In this document: piece after piece, positions 16,488 to 24,660 of the stretch | Layout of the letters: the number at the start of each line of letters is the position of its first letter | Numbering within the stretch: the stretch's first letter is position 1 | Assembly: GCF_003182135.1 (NCBI RefSeq) | Contig: NZ_QGTL01000003.1 | Location: forward strand, 620,001-684,000 | Length of the DNA: 64,000 nucleotides | Source: Nocardia neocaledoniensis | GTDB lineage: Bacteria > Actinomycetota > Actinomycetes > Mycobacteriales > Mycobacteriaceae | Reading direction: 5' to 3' | Made by a program: the position numbers and the translations under genes | The notes under the pieces: model-generated | Seen by the model: only the letters and a program-made list of their open reading frames with translations | Databases searched by the model: none | What the model was told of the DNA's origin: nothing

Positions 16488-17684
16488 TCAGCTCTCGAAC
16501 AGCTGCTGCCCGAGGTAGTGCCCCGGCCCCGGTACCCCGGGCGGGATCGCGAACACGGCGGAGCCGATCGGCGTCGTCCACTCGTTGAGCGCGTCGAACT
16601 CGGCCAGCCGCTGCTGCACGGGCAGGAACTGGGCGTCGACATCGCGCTGATAGGCGACGAAGAGCAGCCCGGAGTTCGACACCTGCCCCGGCGCGGGCGC
16701 CTCGTCGTAGTTGAACCCGCGCCGCAGGAACCGTTCCCCGTCGTGGGTGTGCCTGGCCCTGGCGACGTGCGAGGACGGCGGGATCACCGGGATCCCGTTG
16801 CGGTCGACCGCGGCCAGGTCGGGCTCGTCGTGCTCGGCGGTGCCGGTGAGCGGCGCGCCATCGGCCACGCGGCGGCCGACCGTGAGCTCCCTGCCGTCCT
16901 CGTCGAGTTCGTCCCAGGTGTCGAGGTCCATGGCGATGCGGCGCAGCACCAGCGAGGTGCCGCCCGCGAGCCAGGGCGTCGACGCGCCGTCGTCCCAGAC
17001 GAGCCGGTCGAAGTCGACCGTGCCGGGGGCGATGTTGACCGTGCCGTCGACCTGGCCCATGAGATTGCGCATGGTCTGCCCTTTCGGCGCGTCGCGGAAG
17101 CCGCGCTGCACCCAGCGCACCGTCACCAGGGACTTCACGTGCTTGGACAGCACCCGCACCGCGTGCGCGACCGTGGTGGCCTCTGCGGCACAGACCTGGA
17201 GTACCAGGTCGGCGCCGGTGTAGGCCGGGTCCAGCCGGTCGATGGGGAACGGTGGGAGCTGCCGCAACCACCTGGGCCGCCGCTCGGGGAGACCGGCGAC
17301 GGTGAACAGCTCCGGCCCGAAGCCGACGGTGACCGTGAGCCGGGCCGGACGCACTGCCAGTTCCGGCTCGGTGTCGGCGAGCGCGGGCAGACCCTGGGTG
17401 AGCCGGGACGCGTCGTCGGTCCAGATGCGGAGCAGGCCGATGACGTCGTCCCGGTCGACGCCGGGCGCGAGGTCGAACCCGGCGAAGGCCACGTGGCCAG
17501 GCGCGTCCTGCTCGATCCCGGCCTGGTGCGGGCCGTAGAACGAGACCACGTCGAGCGCGTCGTCCCGCTCGGACTCGGAGCGTGTGAGACCGACCGCGCC
17601 CCAGCCGATTCCGGCCGCGCCGACCGCGGCCGCTCCCCCGCCGAGCAAACGACGGCGGGAGAGCCCGGAGCGCGGATCAGCCAC
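16488..17684 (-). CDS. Tat-exported Dyp-type heme peroxidase (EfeB-like)
   Basis: 398 residues from a GTG that overlaps the end of the copper-chaperone gene by eight bases. The N-terminus carries a twin-arginine signal (SRRRLLGGGAAAVGAAG), so the folded heme protein is exported. The DyP signature GxxDG is present as NLMGQVDGT, and a His-containing PPSSHVARARH segment supplies the proximal side. DyP peroxidases oxidise dyes and phenolics with H2O2; the EfeB branch also takes part in iron or heme handling. No efeU or efeO gene is nearby. Its partners are a PCu(A)C copper chaperone and a His-rich membrane protein, so a metal or oxidative-stress envelope role is inferred. Confidence 0.9.
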   Translation of the reverse strand: MADPRSGLSRRRLLGGGAAAVGAAGIGWGAVGLTRSESERDDALDVVSFYGPHQAGIEQDAPGHVAFAGFDLAPGVDRDDVIGLLRIWTDDASRLTQGLPALADTEPELAVRPARLTVTVGFGPELFTVAGLPERRPRWLRQLPPFPIDRLDPAYTGADLVLQVCAAEATTVAHAVRVLSKHVKSLVTVRWVQRGFRDAPKGQTMRNLMGQVDGTVNIAPGTVDFDRLVWDDGASTPWLAGGTSLVLRRIAMDLDTWDELDEDGRELTVGRRVADGAPLTGTAEHDEPDLAAVDRNGIPVIPPSSHVARARHTHDGERFLRRGFNYDEAPAPGQVSNSGLLFVAYQRDVDAQFLPVQQRLAEFDALNEWTTPIGSAVFAIPPGVPGPGHYLGQQLFES

Positions 17685-18222
17685 CGTGCGAGGAGTTCTC
17701 GGTGCCCGGGGCGTAGTTCTCCTTGCCGCCGGCGAAGTCCCGCACCTGCGCGGTGACGACGGTGCTCGAGCCGTCGGCGAAGGTCAGCGTGAGCGAGGTC
17801 TCGGCGCCGGTTCGCAACGGCTGCTTCAGATCCATGAACATCAGGTGCTCGCCACCGGGCTTCAGCACGGCCTCGCCCTTGGCGGGAATGGTGATGCCAC
17901 CCGCCTTGGGGCGCATGGTCTTCGCGCCCGAGCTGTCCGGGACGACCTCGTGGATCTCGACGCGATCCGAGGCGGGGCTGGTGGCCGAGATCAACGTCAC
18001 CGGGGTGTCGCCGGTGTTGCGCAGGCTGCCGAAGGCGGCGGACATGCCCGAATCGGCGGCCTTGATCCACTGGTCGCCCATGGTGATCCGATCCGCGGAC
18101 GCGGCGGGGGCGGGTTCGTCGTCCGCGCACGAGGTGGCGAACAGGGCGAGGACGGACAGGGCGGCCCCCGCGCCGAGGCGGCGGACGGCACGGGCAGAGG
18201 TGAGATGGGTACGCGCGAACAT
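17677..18222 (-). CDS. PCu(A)C-type copper chaperone lipoprotein (DUF461)
   Basis: 181 residues. The N-terminus is a lipoprotein signal ending LFATSC, so it is anchored outside the membrane. The body is the PCu(A)C fold with the Met/His copper site arranged H-x(n)-M-x(about 21)-H-x-M: EIHEVV, then TMRPKAG, then HLMFMDL. This family binds Cu(I) and delivers it to heme-copper oxidases or holds it at the cell surface. The gene is the middle of a three-gene operon, 48 bases after the membrane protein gene and overlapping the DyP gene. Confidence 0.9.
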   Translation of the reverse strand: MFARTHLTSARAVRRLGAGAALSVLALFATSCADDEPAPAASADRITMGDQWIKAADSGMSAAFGSLRNTGDTPVTLISATSPASDRVEIHEVVPDSSGAKTMRPKAGGITIPAKGEAVLKPGGEHLMFMDLKQPLRTGAETSLTLTFADGSSTVVTAQVRDFAGGKENYAPGTENSSHGG

Positions 18223-18270
18223 CGCGTGGGACTCCGATCATCGGGGTTGGGTAAGACCCCGTCGGCACGA

Positions 18271-18822
18271 CTAGGCCGGAACGGGGTGAATGACGGACAC
18301 ACCCACCGATGGCGGACCACGCACGCCGAGACCCGGTCGCACCAGCAGTTGACGCAGCACCGCGCGCTCATCGGGCACCGGCGCGACGACGGAACGGACG
18401 AACAGCGACGGCCCACCGCCGAGCACCCGCACCAGCCGCCGGACGCTGGTGATGGCCCGGCGCACGCCCACCTCGGCGGCGCGGATCGCGAGAGCGCCCA
18501 CCGGGATCGCCACCAGGTGCGCGAGCAGCATCGCGGCGGAGAAGGTGTGCTGGTGCTGGGCGTGCCCCAGCGAGAGCGCGGTGTGCCCGACGACCTGGCC
18601 GAGGGCGAGCACCGCCATCGTCGACAGGGCGGTGTTGCCCCGTGGCAGCGCCGAGACCACCACGCCGATCAGCGCGCAGGCGGCCAGCAGCAACGTCGCC
18701 GAGGAACCGGACGGAAGGCCGGTCGCGCCACCGAGGCCGTGCGCGAGCACGGCGACCGCGCCCGAGGCGGCACCCACCGCCGCGCCGCGTAAGCGCGCGG
18801 TGTGATCCGTCGGTGAACGCAC
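18271..18822 (-). CDS. Multi-pass membrane protein, first gene of the copper chaperone / DyP operon
   Basis: 183 residues, mostly hydrophobic, with about four or five membrane segments up to residue 130 and a basic cytoplasmic-type tail. The middle is unusual, with HTALSLGHAQHQHT: four His residues in a short stretch between two membrane segments, suggesting metal contact. I do not recognise a named family, and a copper-related role is inferred only from the operon. The GTG at 18822 lies six bases after a TAGCAT -10-like element, so transcript and translation may start together (leaderless). The operator-like dyad at 18832 overlaps this promoter. Confidence 0.75.
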   Translation of the reverse strand: MRSPTDHTARLRGAAVGAASGAVAVLAHGLGGATGLPSGSSATLLLAACALIGVVVSALPRGNTALSTMAVLALGQVVGHTALSLGHAQHQHTFSAAMLLAHLVAIPVGALAIRAAEVGVRRAITSVRRLVRVLGGGPSLFVRSVVAPVPDERAVLRQLLVRPGLGVRGPPSVGVSVIHPVPA

Positions 18823-18828
18823 CCCGCC

Positions 18829-18850
18829 ATGCTACGACCCTGTGTCGTAG
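18829..18850 (-). promoter_or_regulatory. Promoter and CTACGAC/GTCGTAG operator of the copper-chaperone operon
   Basis: On the minus strand a -10-like TAGCAT (18834-18829) ends six bases before the GTG at 18822. Overlapping it is a perfect 7-bp inverted repeat, CTACGAC (18832-18838) and GTCGTAG (18844-18850), spacer five. The same half-site occurs in the palindrome in front of cydA. Dyads of this TAC..GTA kind are typical of BlaI/MecI/CopY-family repressors; the binding protein is not in this window. Confidence 0.55.
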
Positions 18851-18975
18851 AGCAGCGGCACAGGGCCTATGACCAGCGTCTCATCGGTCGGCCCGAGAAA
18901 GTTTCACCGAACCGCTTGACCTAAAGGATTGTTCAGGTTTGAAGATTGTCTCACCACCGAATGAGGGAGAACACC

Positions 18976-19416
18976 ATGACCACCGCCACCGCCACCCGCC
19001 CCGCCGTCCGCACCCTGCCCGCCCTGAACCGGACCGTCGCCGTGCTGGGCGCCGTGGCCGCCGCCGTCGCGCTGAACCTGATCGTCTGGGCCGTCGGCGA
19101 GCTGGCGGGCGGCTCGTTCACCATGACCAACGCCGGCGTCGCCAGCGACGTCGCGCCCGGCGGCGTGATCATGATGTCGGCCGTGCCGCTGCTGATCGGC
19201 ATGACGGTCGCGGTGCTGGTCTCCTACCTGTGGACCGGGGTGCTGCGGGTCGCCGCCGTCGTCGGTTCGCTGCTGTCGATCGGGACCATCTGGCTGACCG
19301 TGTCCGCCGACTTCGACACCGCCTCCACCATCGCGCTGTCGGTGATGCACGTGGTGCTGGTGCCGGTGCTGGTGGTCGCGCTGGAAGGCGTGCGCCGCTC
19401 GATCACCACCCGCTGA
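18976..19416 (+). CDS. Four-helix membrane protein (DUF6069-like)
   Basis: 146 residues from the ATG at 18976, which follows GAGGGAGA. It has four hydrophobic segments (about 20-43, 62-84, 90-108, 115-135) with short loops and a basic C-terminus, the layout of the small DUF6069 membrane proteins of actinobacteria. Function is unknown. It is monocistronic and ends at a strong hairpin shared with the convergent mannosyltransferase gene. The upstream AT-rich stretch (18913-18950) begins TTGACC and could be the promoter. Confidence 0.7.
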   Translation: MTTATATRPAVRTLPALNRTVAVLGAVAAAVALNLIVWAVGELAGGSFTMTNAGVASDVAPGGVIMMSAVPLLIGMTVAVLVSYLWTGVLRVAAVVGSLLSIGTIWLTVSADFDTASTIALSVMHVVLVPVLVVALEGVRRSITTR

Positions 19417-19429
19417 CCCCCGAGACGCA

Positions 19430-19460
19430 GAAGGACCCCACCGCCATGGTGGGGTCCTTC
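19430..19460. terminator. Bidirectional hairpin terminator
   Basis: Perfect 13-bp inverted repeat, GAAGGACCCCACC and its complement, loop 19443-19447, between convergent genes. Confidence 0.8.
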
Positions 19461-19473
19461 TCGTCTGCGCGGG

Positions 19474-20193
19474 CTAGACCGAGCGGCCGAACAGCAGCTT
19501 CCACGGCATCAGCGCCGACTCCAGCTGCACCTTCAGGCTCATCTTCGAGGCGCCGAGGGTGCGCTCCTCGAAGCGGATCGGCACCTCGGCGATCGTGTAG
19601 CCCTTCTTGATCGCGCGGTAGTTCATCTCGACCTGGAACGAGTAGCCGTTGCTGCGGATCGAGGCCACGTCGATCGCGCGCAGGGTGTCGGCCTTCCACG
19701 CCTTGAAACCGGCGGTCGCGTCCTTCACGCCGAGGCGCAGGATCAGGTTCACGTAGAAGTTGGCCCAGGCCGAGAGGGCCTTGCGGTACCACTTCCACTC
19801 CGCCGCGGTGGAGCCGCCGGGCACGTAGCGGGAGCCGAGCACGACACCGACATCGGCGGAGCTCAGCTTCTCCAGCATGGCCGGGATCACCTCGGCGGGG
19901 TGCGAGAGGTCGGCGTCCATCTGGATCACCACGTCGGCGCCCTCGTCGAGGGCCTTGGTGATGCCGGCGATGTAGGCACGGCCGAGGCCGTCCTTCTCGG
20001 TGCGGTGCAGCACGCTCACCACGTTCGGCAGCTCGGCGGCCAGCTTGTCGGCCACCTCACCGGTGCCGTCGGGGGAATTGTCGTCCACCACCAGCACGTG
20101 CAGATCGGGGACCGGCAGCGCCGTCAGCCGCTCCACCGCCACCGGCAGATTTTCCCGCTCGTTGTAGGTCGGCACAACAACGGTAACCCTCAA
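19474..20193 (-). CDS. ppm1: Polyprenol monophosphomannose synthase (Ppm1/DPM1-like)
   Basis: 239 residues, TTG start with GGGAGG eight bases upstream. A GT-A family-2 glycosyltransferase: VVVPTYNERENL at the start, DDNSPDGT, and the QMDADLSHP metal/nucleotide site, then the AGFKAWKA and RFEERTLGASKM segments of DPM1-type enzymes. It makes polyprenyl-phosphate mannose from GDP-mannose, the donor for lipomannan, lipoarabinomannan and protein mannosylation in mycolic bacteria. Unlike in M. tuberculosis, no Lnt (apolipoprotein N-acyltransferase) domain is fused. Cytosolic face of the membrane; no membrane helix seen. Confidence 0.9.
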   Translation of the reverse strand: MRVTVVVPTYNERENLPVAVERLTALPVPDLHVLVVDDNSPDGTGEVADKLAAELPNVVSVLHRTEKDGLGRAYIAGITKALDEGADVVIQMDADLSHPAEVIPAMLEKLSSADVGVVLGSRYVPGGSTAAEWKWYRKALSAWANFYVNLILRLGVKDATAGFKAWKADTLRAIDVASIRSNGYSFQVEMNYRAIKKGYTIAEVPIRFEERTLGASKMSLKVQLESALMPWKLLFGRSV

Positions 20194-20319
20194 GGGTCGC
20201 CCTCCCTGCTCACCTGGTTACGCCCCGTGACCCGGTCAGCGGGCACGGCGGCATGTCATCGATTCGTTATGACCGTACTCGATCGACCTGACGCGAACCT
20301 GAGCGGCCGTGTGGGCCCT

Positions 20320-21003
20320 TCACCACAGTTGCCGGGCGTGGACCAGCGCGTCGACCACCAGGACCACGCCGAAGACCACGAAAAGCACCCGCACGACGGG
20401 CGGTCCGAAGCGGGTCAGCCCGCGCACCAGCACCCGGTACACCTTGCGGGCGCGCGGGGTCCGGCGCATGGCCAGCGCGAGCACGATCAGGGGCAGCAGC
20501 AGCGCGATCGCGCAGTACGCGGCCACGATCAGCGGCCACACCACCGGCAGCGGACGCTGCGCCGAGAGCAGGGCCAGCGCGGCCAGATACGGCACCGAGG
20601 TCGGCACCTTCGCCAGCCCGAGGGTGAATCCGACGACGCCCATCAGCCACGGGTACTCGCGCACCGGCCGCACCCAGCGCCCGCCGCCGCGCATGGTGGT
20701 GTCCATCGGCAGCGCGGCGACGACGATCAGCACCACGCCGATCAGCAGCTCGCCCCAGTACCGCAGCATCGGCGTCAGCTGGAAGTCGAACAGCCGGACC
20801 AGGAAGTCGATGCCGAGCACGGTCGCCACGCCGAACGCCACCGACACCGCGAACACGCCGCCGAGGAAACTCAGCCCGCCCACCATCGGCGATCGCCGCG
20901 TCAACCGGCTGTCCGCCACGACGGCCGTCGTGATCGCCACCAACAGCACGTCCAGCGCGTCGAGCAGCGCGAACCCGAGCAACGCGATCAGCAGGACACC
21001 CAT
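20320..21003 (-). CDS. GAP-family (Sap/LysE-like) membrane protein
   Basis: 227 residues with about six membrane segments. The N-terminus (LLIALLGFALLDALDVLLVAITTAVVAD) and the KVPTSVPYLAAL motif in the middle match the GAP family of actinobacterial membrane proteins. In mycobacteria relatives are linked to export of glycopeptidolipids or similar surface lipids; here the substrate is unknown. It lies upstream of ppm1 on the same strand, separated by 126 bases, so co-transcription is uncertain. Confidence 0.7.
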   Translation of the reverse strand: MGVLLIALLGFALLDALDVLLVAITTAVVADSRLTRRSPMVGGLSFLGGVFAVSVAFGVATVLGIDFLVRLFDFQLTPMLRYWGELLIGVVLIVVAALPMDTTMRGGGRWVRPVREYPWLMGVVGFTLGLAKVPTSVPYLAALALLSAQRPLPVVWPLIVAAYCAIALLLPLIVLALAMRRTPRARKVYRVLVRGLTRFGPPVVRVLFVVFGVVLVVDALVHARQLW

Positions 21004-21135
21004 GACCGCCCCGACCCTACCCGCCGGTCACCGACGCCTCGGAAACGAACCTTGCACCCTGGGGGCGCTTGCTGGTTACGCTTTTCGTGCCGGGAGTGCC
21101 CGACGAGCACCCGCGATCGTGAAGGGGAAGACATC

Positions 21136-21453
21136 GTGGCGGAAATGTCATTCGACCCATCAGCGCTCGACGCTTATCAGCGCGCTGCAGCTCGGGTCGC
21201 AGATCTACTCGGAGAAGCGGCCACCAACACCACCACCGCGGCGGGGGCCGACCTGTCCGGGCTCGGGGTGCTCGGGCGGGAGTTCGCGGCGGCCTGGACG
21301 GCGGCGGCGGGGGCGCACGCGTCGACCTTGAGCACGGCGGGCAACCTGGTCACGGCCTATCAGGACATCCTGAATCGCTTCGGCGCCACCGTCACCGGGA
21401 TCGATACCGGCCTGGCGGGCGACCTGGGCGCCGTCGAGACCGAGGTGGCGTGA
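21136..21453 (+). CDS. Small ESX/EspC-like type VII secretion target protein
   Basis: 105 residues from GTG 21136, with GGGGAAG five bases before it. The composition is helical and Ala/Thr-rich, without Cys and without a signal peptide. The layout, two helices around a central turn with a C-terminal GATVTGIDTGLAGDL, resembles the EspC / DUF2580-like 'type VII secretion target' proteins. The stop overlaps the ATG of the next gene (ATGA), so translation is coupled. No ESX membrane components are in the window, so the secretion machine must be encoded elsewhere. Assignment is by shape and context. Confidence 0.65.
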   Translation: MAEMSFDPSALDAYQRAAARVADLLGEAATNTTTAAGADLSGLGVLGREFAAAWTAAAGAHASTLSTAGNLVTAYQDILNRFGATVTGIDTGLAGDLGAVETEVA

Positions 21454-22733
21454 TGCGCACGAAATCGCTGGCCACCGAGACCACGCTCAGCACGATCTCG
21501 CCCGCCGAGGCCGAGGCCAAGATCGCCCCGGTGGTCGCCCTGCTCGAGGTGCCACTGCTGGAGTTACGGAAATCGCTGGGCACCAACACCTCCGCCGACC
21601 CCGACGCCGACGTCGTGGCCGCGCTGACCTCGGCCTCCACCGCGACCAGCGCCACCGAGGACCCCCACCGCCTCGGCCTCTACGCCCTGGAATCCACCGA
21701 GACCGCGGCCCCGGCCACGCCCGCGCTGCGCCGGACCGCGACCGAGGTCTCCGCGGCGGCCGACCGCGGCCAGCGCCTGAGCACCCTGCTGGGCCAGGCG
21801 CATTCGACGCAGGCGAGCGCGGCGGCCAAGGTCGACGCGATCATCGCCGACTTCCGCGCCAAGGCCAAGGCGGCGGCGCCGGCGGTGAACGGCAACAACC
21901 TCGACGCGATCGTCGAACTCGCCGAGGAGGCGATCACCGAGGCCGTCGGCGTGGTCGGGACGGCGAGCACGGAGATGGACGGCTACACCCGCAACACCAG
22001 GGAACTGACCTCCGACCTCGACGGCACCAACGGGGTCACCGTGCCCGCGGGCGCGACCGAGGTGGCGCCGGGCGTCTACGTCCTCGGCACCGGCGGCACC
22101 TCCACCGACAGCTGGGATTCCGACAGCAGCACCACCACCGATCCGGCGACGGCCGCGCAGATCGCGTTGCAGGAGGCCCTGATCGACGGCGGTGTGTCGC
22201 TGGGCACCGCGGCCATCGACGCCGGTGTGACCTTCGGCACACACCTGATCGACAAGATCGCCGAGGTGGCGATGCACGGGATCGACAAGGGCGCCGAACT
22301 CGCGACCACCGGCATCGACACGCTGGCCGCGAACGTCACCGGCGCCGAGAGCGCCCAGACCTCGCCCGCCACGACCACACCGAGCACGCCGACCACCCCG
22401 TCGACCAGCGGCGGCACCTCCGGCGGCGGCCTGTTCGCCGGGCTCGGCAACGGCGACACCACCGCCAAGCCCGAACCGTCCACCGGCGGTGGCACCACCA
22501 ACAATTCGACCAAGCCGGCCCCGGCGGCGCCCTCCACCCAGGGCCCGTCGACCCCGGCTGTCGAAGCGCCACAACAGAACAGCAACCCCGCACCGGCCCC
22601 CGCGGCGCAGCAACCGCCGGTCCAGTCCGGGGTGATTCCGCCCGCCGCGCGCCCCCAACAGGATCAGGAGACCGAACGCCCGTCGGCCGCCCCGAAGCAC
22701 GGGCAGCCGGGAGTCGTCCCGGCGACCGCGTAG
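21453..22733 (+). CDS. Helical/Pro-rich partner protein of the ESX-like operon
   Basis: 426 residues. Residues 1-190 are predicted long helices (Ala/Glu/Thr-rich, coiled-coil-like), 190-300 include TVPAGATEVAPGVYVLGTGG and an amphipathic region, and 310-426 are a disordered Thr/Pro/Ala-rich tail. There is no signal peptide or membrane helix. This is the layout of ESX-associated proteins such as EspA/EspB-like or PPE-sized partners, but no WxG or PPE motif was found. It is coupled by a 4-base overlap to the EspC-like gene. The function is not recognised. Confidence 0.65.
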   Translation: MRTKSLATETTLSTISPAEAEAKIAPVVALLEVPLLELRKSLGTNTSADPDADVVAALTSASTATSATEDPHRLGLYALESTETAAPATPALRRTATEVSAAADRGQRLSTLLGQAHSTQASAAAKVDAIIADFRAKAKAAAPAVNGNNLDAIVELAEEAITEAVGVVGTASTEMDGYTRNTRELTSDLDGTNGVTVPAGATEVAPGVYVLGTGGTSTDSWDSDSSTTTDPATAAQIALQEALIDGGVSLGTAAIDAGVTFGTHLIDKIAEVAMHGIDKGAELATTGIDTLAANVTGAESAQTSPATTTPSTPTTPSTSGGTSGGGLFAGLGNGDTTAKPEPSTGGGTTNNSTKPAPAAPSTQGPSTPAVEAPQQNSNPAPAPAAQQPPVQSGVIPPAARPQQDQETERPSAAPKHGQPGVVPATA

Positions 22734-22743
22734 GTCGTGGCGG

Positions 22744-23775
22744 ATGGACAACCCGTTCGGCGCCTATCTGTCGTCGCCGGAGCCGGCGCGCCGTCGCCCC
22801 CAGGGCAAACGGCGTCGCCGGCGCAGGCGTGAGGCCGAGCCGCAGACCATCGGCACCAATCCGGAGACCTGGCCGCCCCCGGAGCCGGAGCCCTATACCG
22901 AAGTGCCCGAGGGCGATCCGCACGCCCTGACCCAGCCGATCTACCGCGATCCCGCCGACGAGGACGGCTTCACCGGCGACTGGAACGACTGGCACAGCGA
23001 CGCGCCGGTCGAGCCCGCCCCGCAGCGCCCCGACGAGGTCGACTGGAACGACTGGGCCACCACCACCGCGACCGAGCAGAGCGGAGACCGGGTCGAGATG
23101 CCGGTGCTGCCGCGCCTCAAGGACTTCGGTGGCGGCGGCCCGATCAGCAGGCGACCGCGCAAGAAGTACGACGACGAGCGCTACGACGATCCGCACGGCC
23201 GGGCGAAGGCGGCGGCCGCGGTGAAGGGCATCGTCGGCGCGCTGCTGTTCGTGCTGCTCGTCGGGGTGGCGGCGACGATCTTCCTCGGTCCCGACGAGAA
23301 GTCCGGGTCCACCCAGCAGGCGGCTGTCGCCGGCGCGCCCACCACGGCGCCCACCCAGACCGCGGTCGCGCCGCCGCCCGCGCACGCCGTGGCGGGTTGC
23401 GAGTCGTTCCGCAGCCAGTCCATCACCATCAGCGCCGAACGCGGCGACACCGCCTCGCCCCAGGGCGCGATCCTCGGCTTCGAGTACAGCTACTACGTGG
23501 ATCGCGACGCCGCCAAGGCCCGCACCTACGTCACCGACGACGCCCACGTCGGCGACGAGGCCGCGCTCGCGGCGGGCATCGCCACCTTCCCGACCGGCGT
23601 GAAGTACTGCATCCACATCACCAGGGCCGACGCCACCGACCCCACGCTCTGGAACGTCACCGTCCAGCAGCAGTGGCCCGGCGAGGCCGCGATCGAGAAG
23701 ATCCAGCAGACCATGCGGACCGCCGAGGTGGCGCCCGGCCGGTATCGGATAACCAGCATCGACCATCGCAGATAG
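22744..23775 (+). CDS. Single-pass membrane protein closing the ESX-like operon
   Basis: 343 residues. An acidic, Pro/Trp-rich cytoplasmic N-terminus (about 1-155; GDWNDW and VDWNDW repeat), a run of Arg at 17-29, one membrane helix at about 160-182 (GIVGALLFVLLVGVAATIFL), a Thr/Ala/Pro linker, then a globular outer domain of about 135 residues with Cys at its start (AGCESF) and Cys in KYCIHI, which could form a disulphide. It starts 10 bases after the previous stop and ends at a strong terminator. It may be an accessory anchor for the two upstream proteins; I do not recognise the family. Confidence 0.7.
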   Translation: MDNPFGAYLSSPEPARRRPQGKRRRRRRREAEPQTIGTNPETWPPPEPEPYTEVPEGDPHALTQPIYRDPADEDGFTGDWNDWHSDAPVEPAPQRPDEVDWNDWATTTATEQSGDRVEMPVLPRLKDFGGGGPISRRPRKKYDDERYDDPHGRAKAAAAVKGIVGALLFVLLVGVAATIFLGPDEKSGSTQQAAVAGAPTTAPTQTAVAPPPAHAVAGCESFRSQSITISAERGDTASPQGAILGFEYSYYVDRDAAKARTYVTDDAHVGDEAALAAGIATFPTGVKYCIHITRADATDPTLWNVTVQQQWPGEAAIEKIQQTMRTAEVAPGRYRITSIDHRR

Positions 23776-23778
23776 CGA

Positions 23779-23812
23779 AAATCCCCTCGACCCGGAACGG
23801 GCGAGGGGATTT
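23779..23812. terminator. Terminator of the ESX-like operon and tRNA-Asp
   Basis: Perfect 11-bp arms AAATCCCCTCG / CGAGGGGATTT around a 12-base region that can itself fold (CCCG..CGGG), followed by CTTTT. It lies between the operon and the opposite-strand tRNA-Asp gene. Confidence 0.8.
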
Positions 23813-23818
23813 CTTTTG

Positions 23819-23892
23819 CGACCCTGACGGGACTCGAACCCGCGACCTCCGCCGTGACAGGGCGGCGCGCTAACCAACTGCGCCACAGGGCC
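23819..23892 (-). tRNA. tRNA-Asp (anticodon GTC), copy 1
   Basis: 74 bases with a 7-bp acceptor stem GGCCCTG/CAGGGTC, anticodon loop CTGTCAC, and T-loop TTCGAGT; CCA is not encoded. Bases are identical to the second tRNA-Asp at 36311. Confidence 0.97.
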
Positions 23893-23975
23893 GTGCCGCA
23901 TCGCTGCGTGCGGGAGGACTCTACCCCGAGACGGGCCCTCGACGGTAACCGCGCAGGTCGCGTCAGGATTCGACT

Positions 23976-23999
23976 GTTGACATTGACGTCAACGTCAAC
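23976..23999. promoter_or_regulatory. TetR autoregulatory operator overlapping its promoter
   Basis: A 24-bp near-perfect palindrome (one mismatched pair) made of GTTGAC and GTCAAC arms around TTGACGTCAA. It contains a consensus -35 TTGACA (23977-23982). The AACACT at 24000-24005, 17 bases on, can serve as -10, placing the transcript start at the GTG codons of the TetR gene. The same GTTGACGTCAAC core occurs at 29671-29682 before the transporter gene. Confidence 0.75.
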
Positions 24000-24005
24000 A
24001 ACACT

Positions 24006-24635
24006 GTGACCGTGACCACAAGCGAAGCGCAGGAGCGAGCGCGCTCGGCGCGCAAGGACAGCGCCGGACCGCGTCGCGGCGAACTGCTCGACGCGGCGGC
24101 ACACTGTTTCGCCGAACTCGGCTACGACCAGACCTCGGTGGAGACCGTCACCACCAGGTCCGGGGTCTCCCGGGCCACGTTCTACGCCTACTTCTCCTCC
24201 AAGGACGAGATCTTCGGCGCCATCACCGAGCGGGTGTGCGCGCAGTTCCACGAGGCGCAGTTCGTGGTCGACACCGAGCGCACCGCGCCGCGCGAGGTGG
24301 TCGCGGCCACCACGCGGGCCTTCGCCGAGGCGGTCTTCGCCAACGGCGCGCTGGTGACCCTGATCGAGCACCGGGCCGGGATCGACCCCGCGATCGGCGC
24401 GCAGTGGTCCCGGGTGCGCACCCGGCTGCGCACGCGGTTCACCGGGTACCTCACCCGGGTCGAGCCCGAGGCGGGCATCGATCCGTGCGCGCCGCTGCCG
24501 CGCATCGTCGAGGCGCTCGCCGACGCGCTGCTGATCGGCGCCTCGCGCGTCGCCGGGGCCGACGCCGAGGAGCGCGAACAGTTCATCACCGATCACATCG
24601 CCATCGCCGAGCGATTGATCGGCTTCACCCGATAA
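24006..24635 (+). CDS. TetR-family regulator of the acid catabolic cluster
   Basis: 209 residues. The N-terminal helix-turn-helix spans about 24-70 (TSVETVTTRSGVSRATFYAYFSSK); the rest is a helical ligand-binding domain with no recognisable ligand signature. The start is GTG 24006 or GTG 24012. There is no Shine-Dalgarno, and the predicted transcript start falls on these codons, so the mRNA is probably leaderless. It is the first gene before the acyl-CoA synthetase, and its own promoter is covered by the palindrome at 23976. It likely senses an acid or acyl-CoA and represses itself and the operon at 29722. Confidence 0.85.
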   Translation: MTVTTSEAQERARSARKDSAGPRRGELLDAAAHCFAELGYDQTSVETVTTRSGVSRATFYAYFSSKDEIFGAITERVCAQFHEAQFVVDTERTAPREVVAATTRAFAEAVFANGALVTLIEHRAGIDPAIGAQWSRVRTRLRTRFTGYLTRVEPEAGIDPCAPLPRIVEALADALLIGASRVAGADAEEREQFITDHIAIAERLIGFTR

Positions 24636-24660
24636 CCCAAGTACCGGAACGGATGTGCCC

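Noticed and set aside
16488..18822. EfeUOB-type iron import operon
   Set aside because: Only the EfeB-like DyP is present; the partners are a PCu(A)C chaperone and an unrelated membrane protein.
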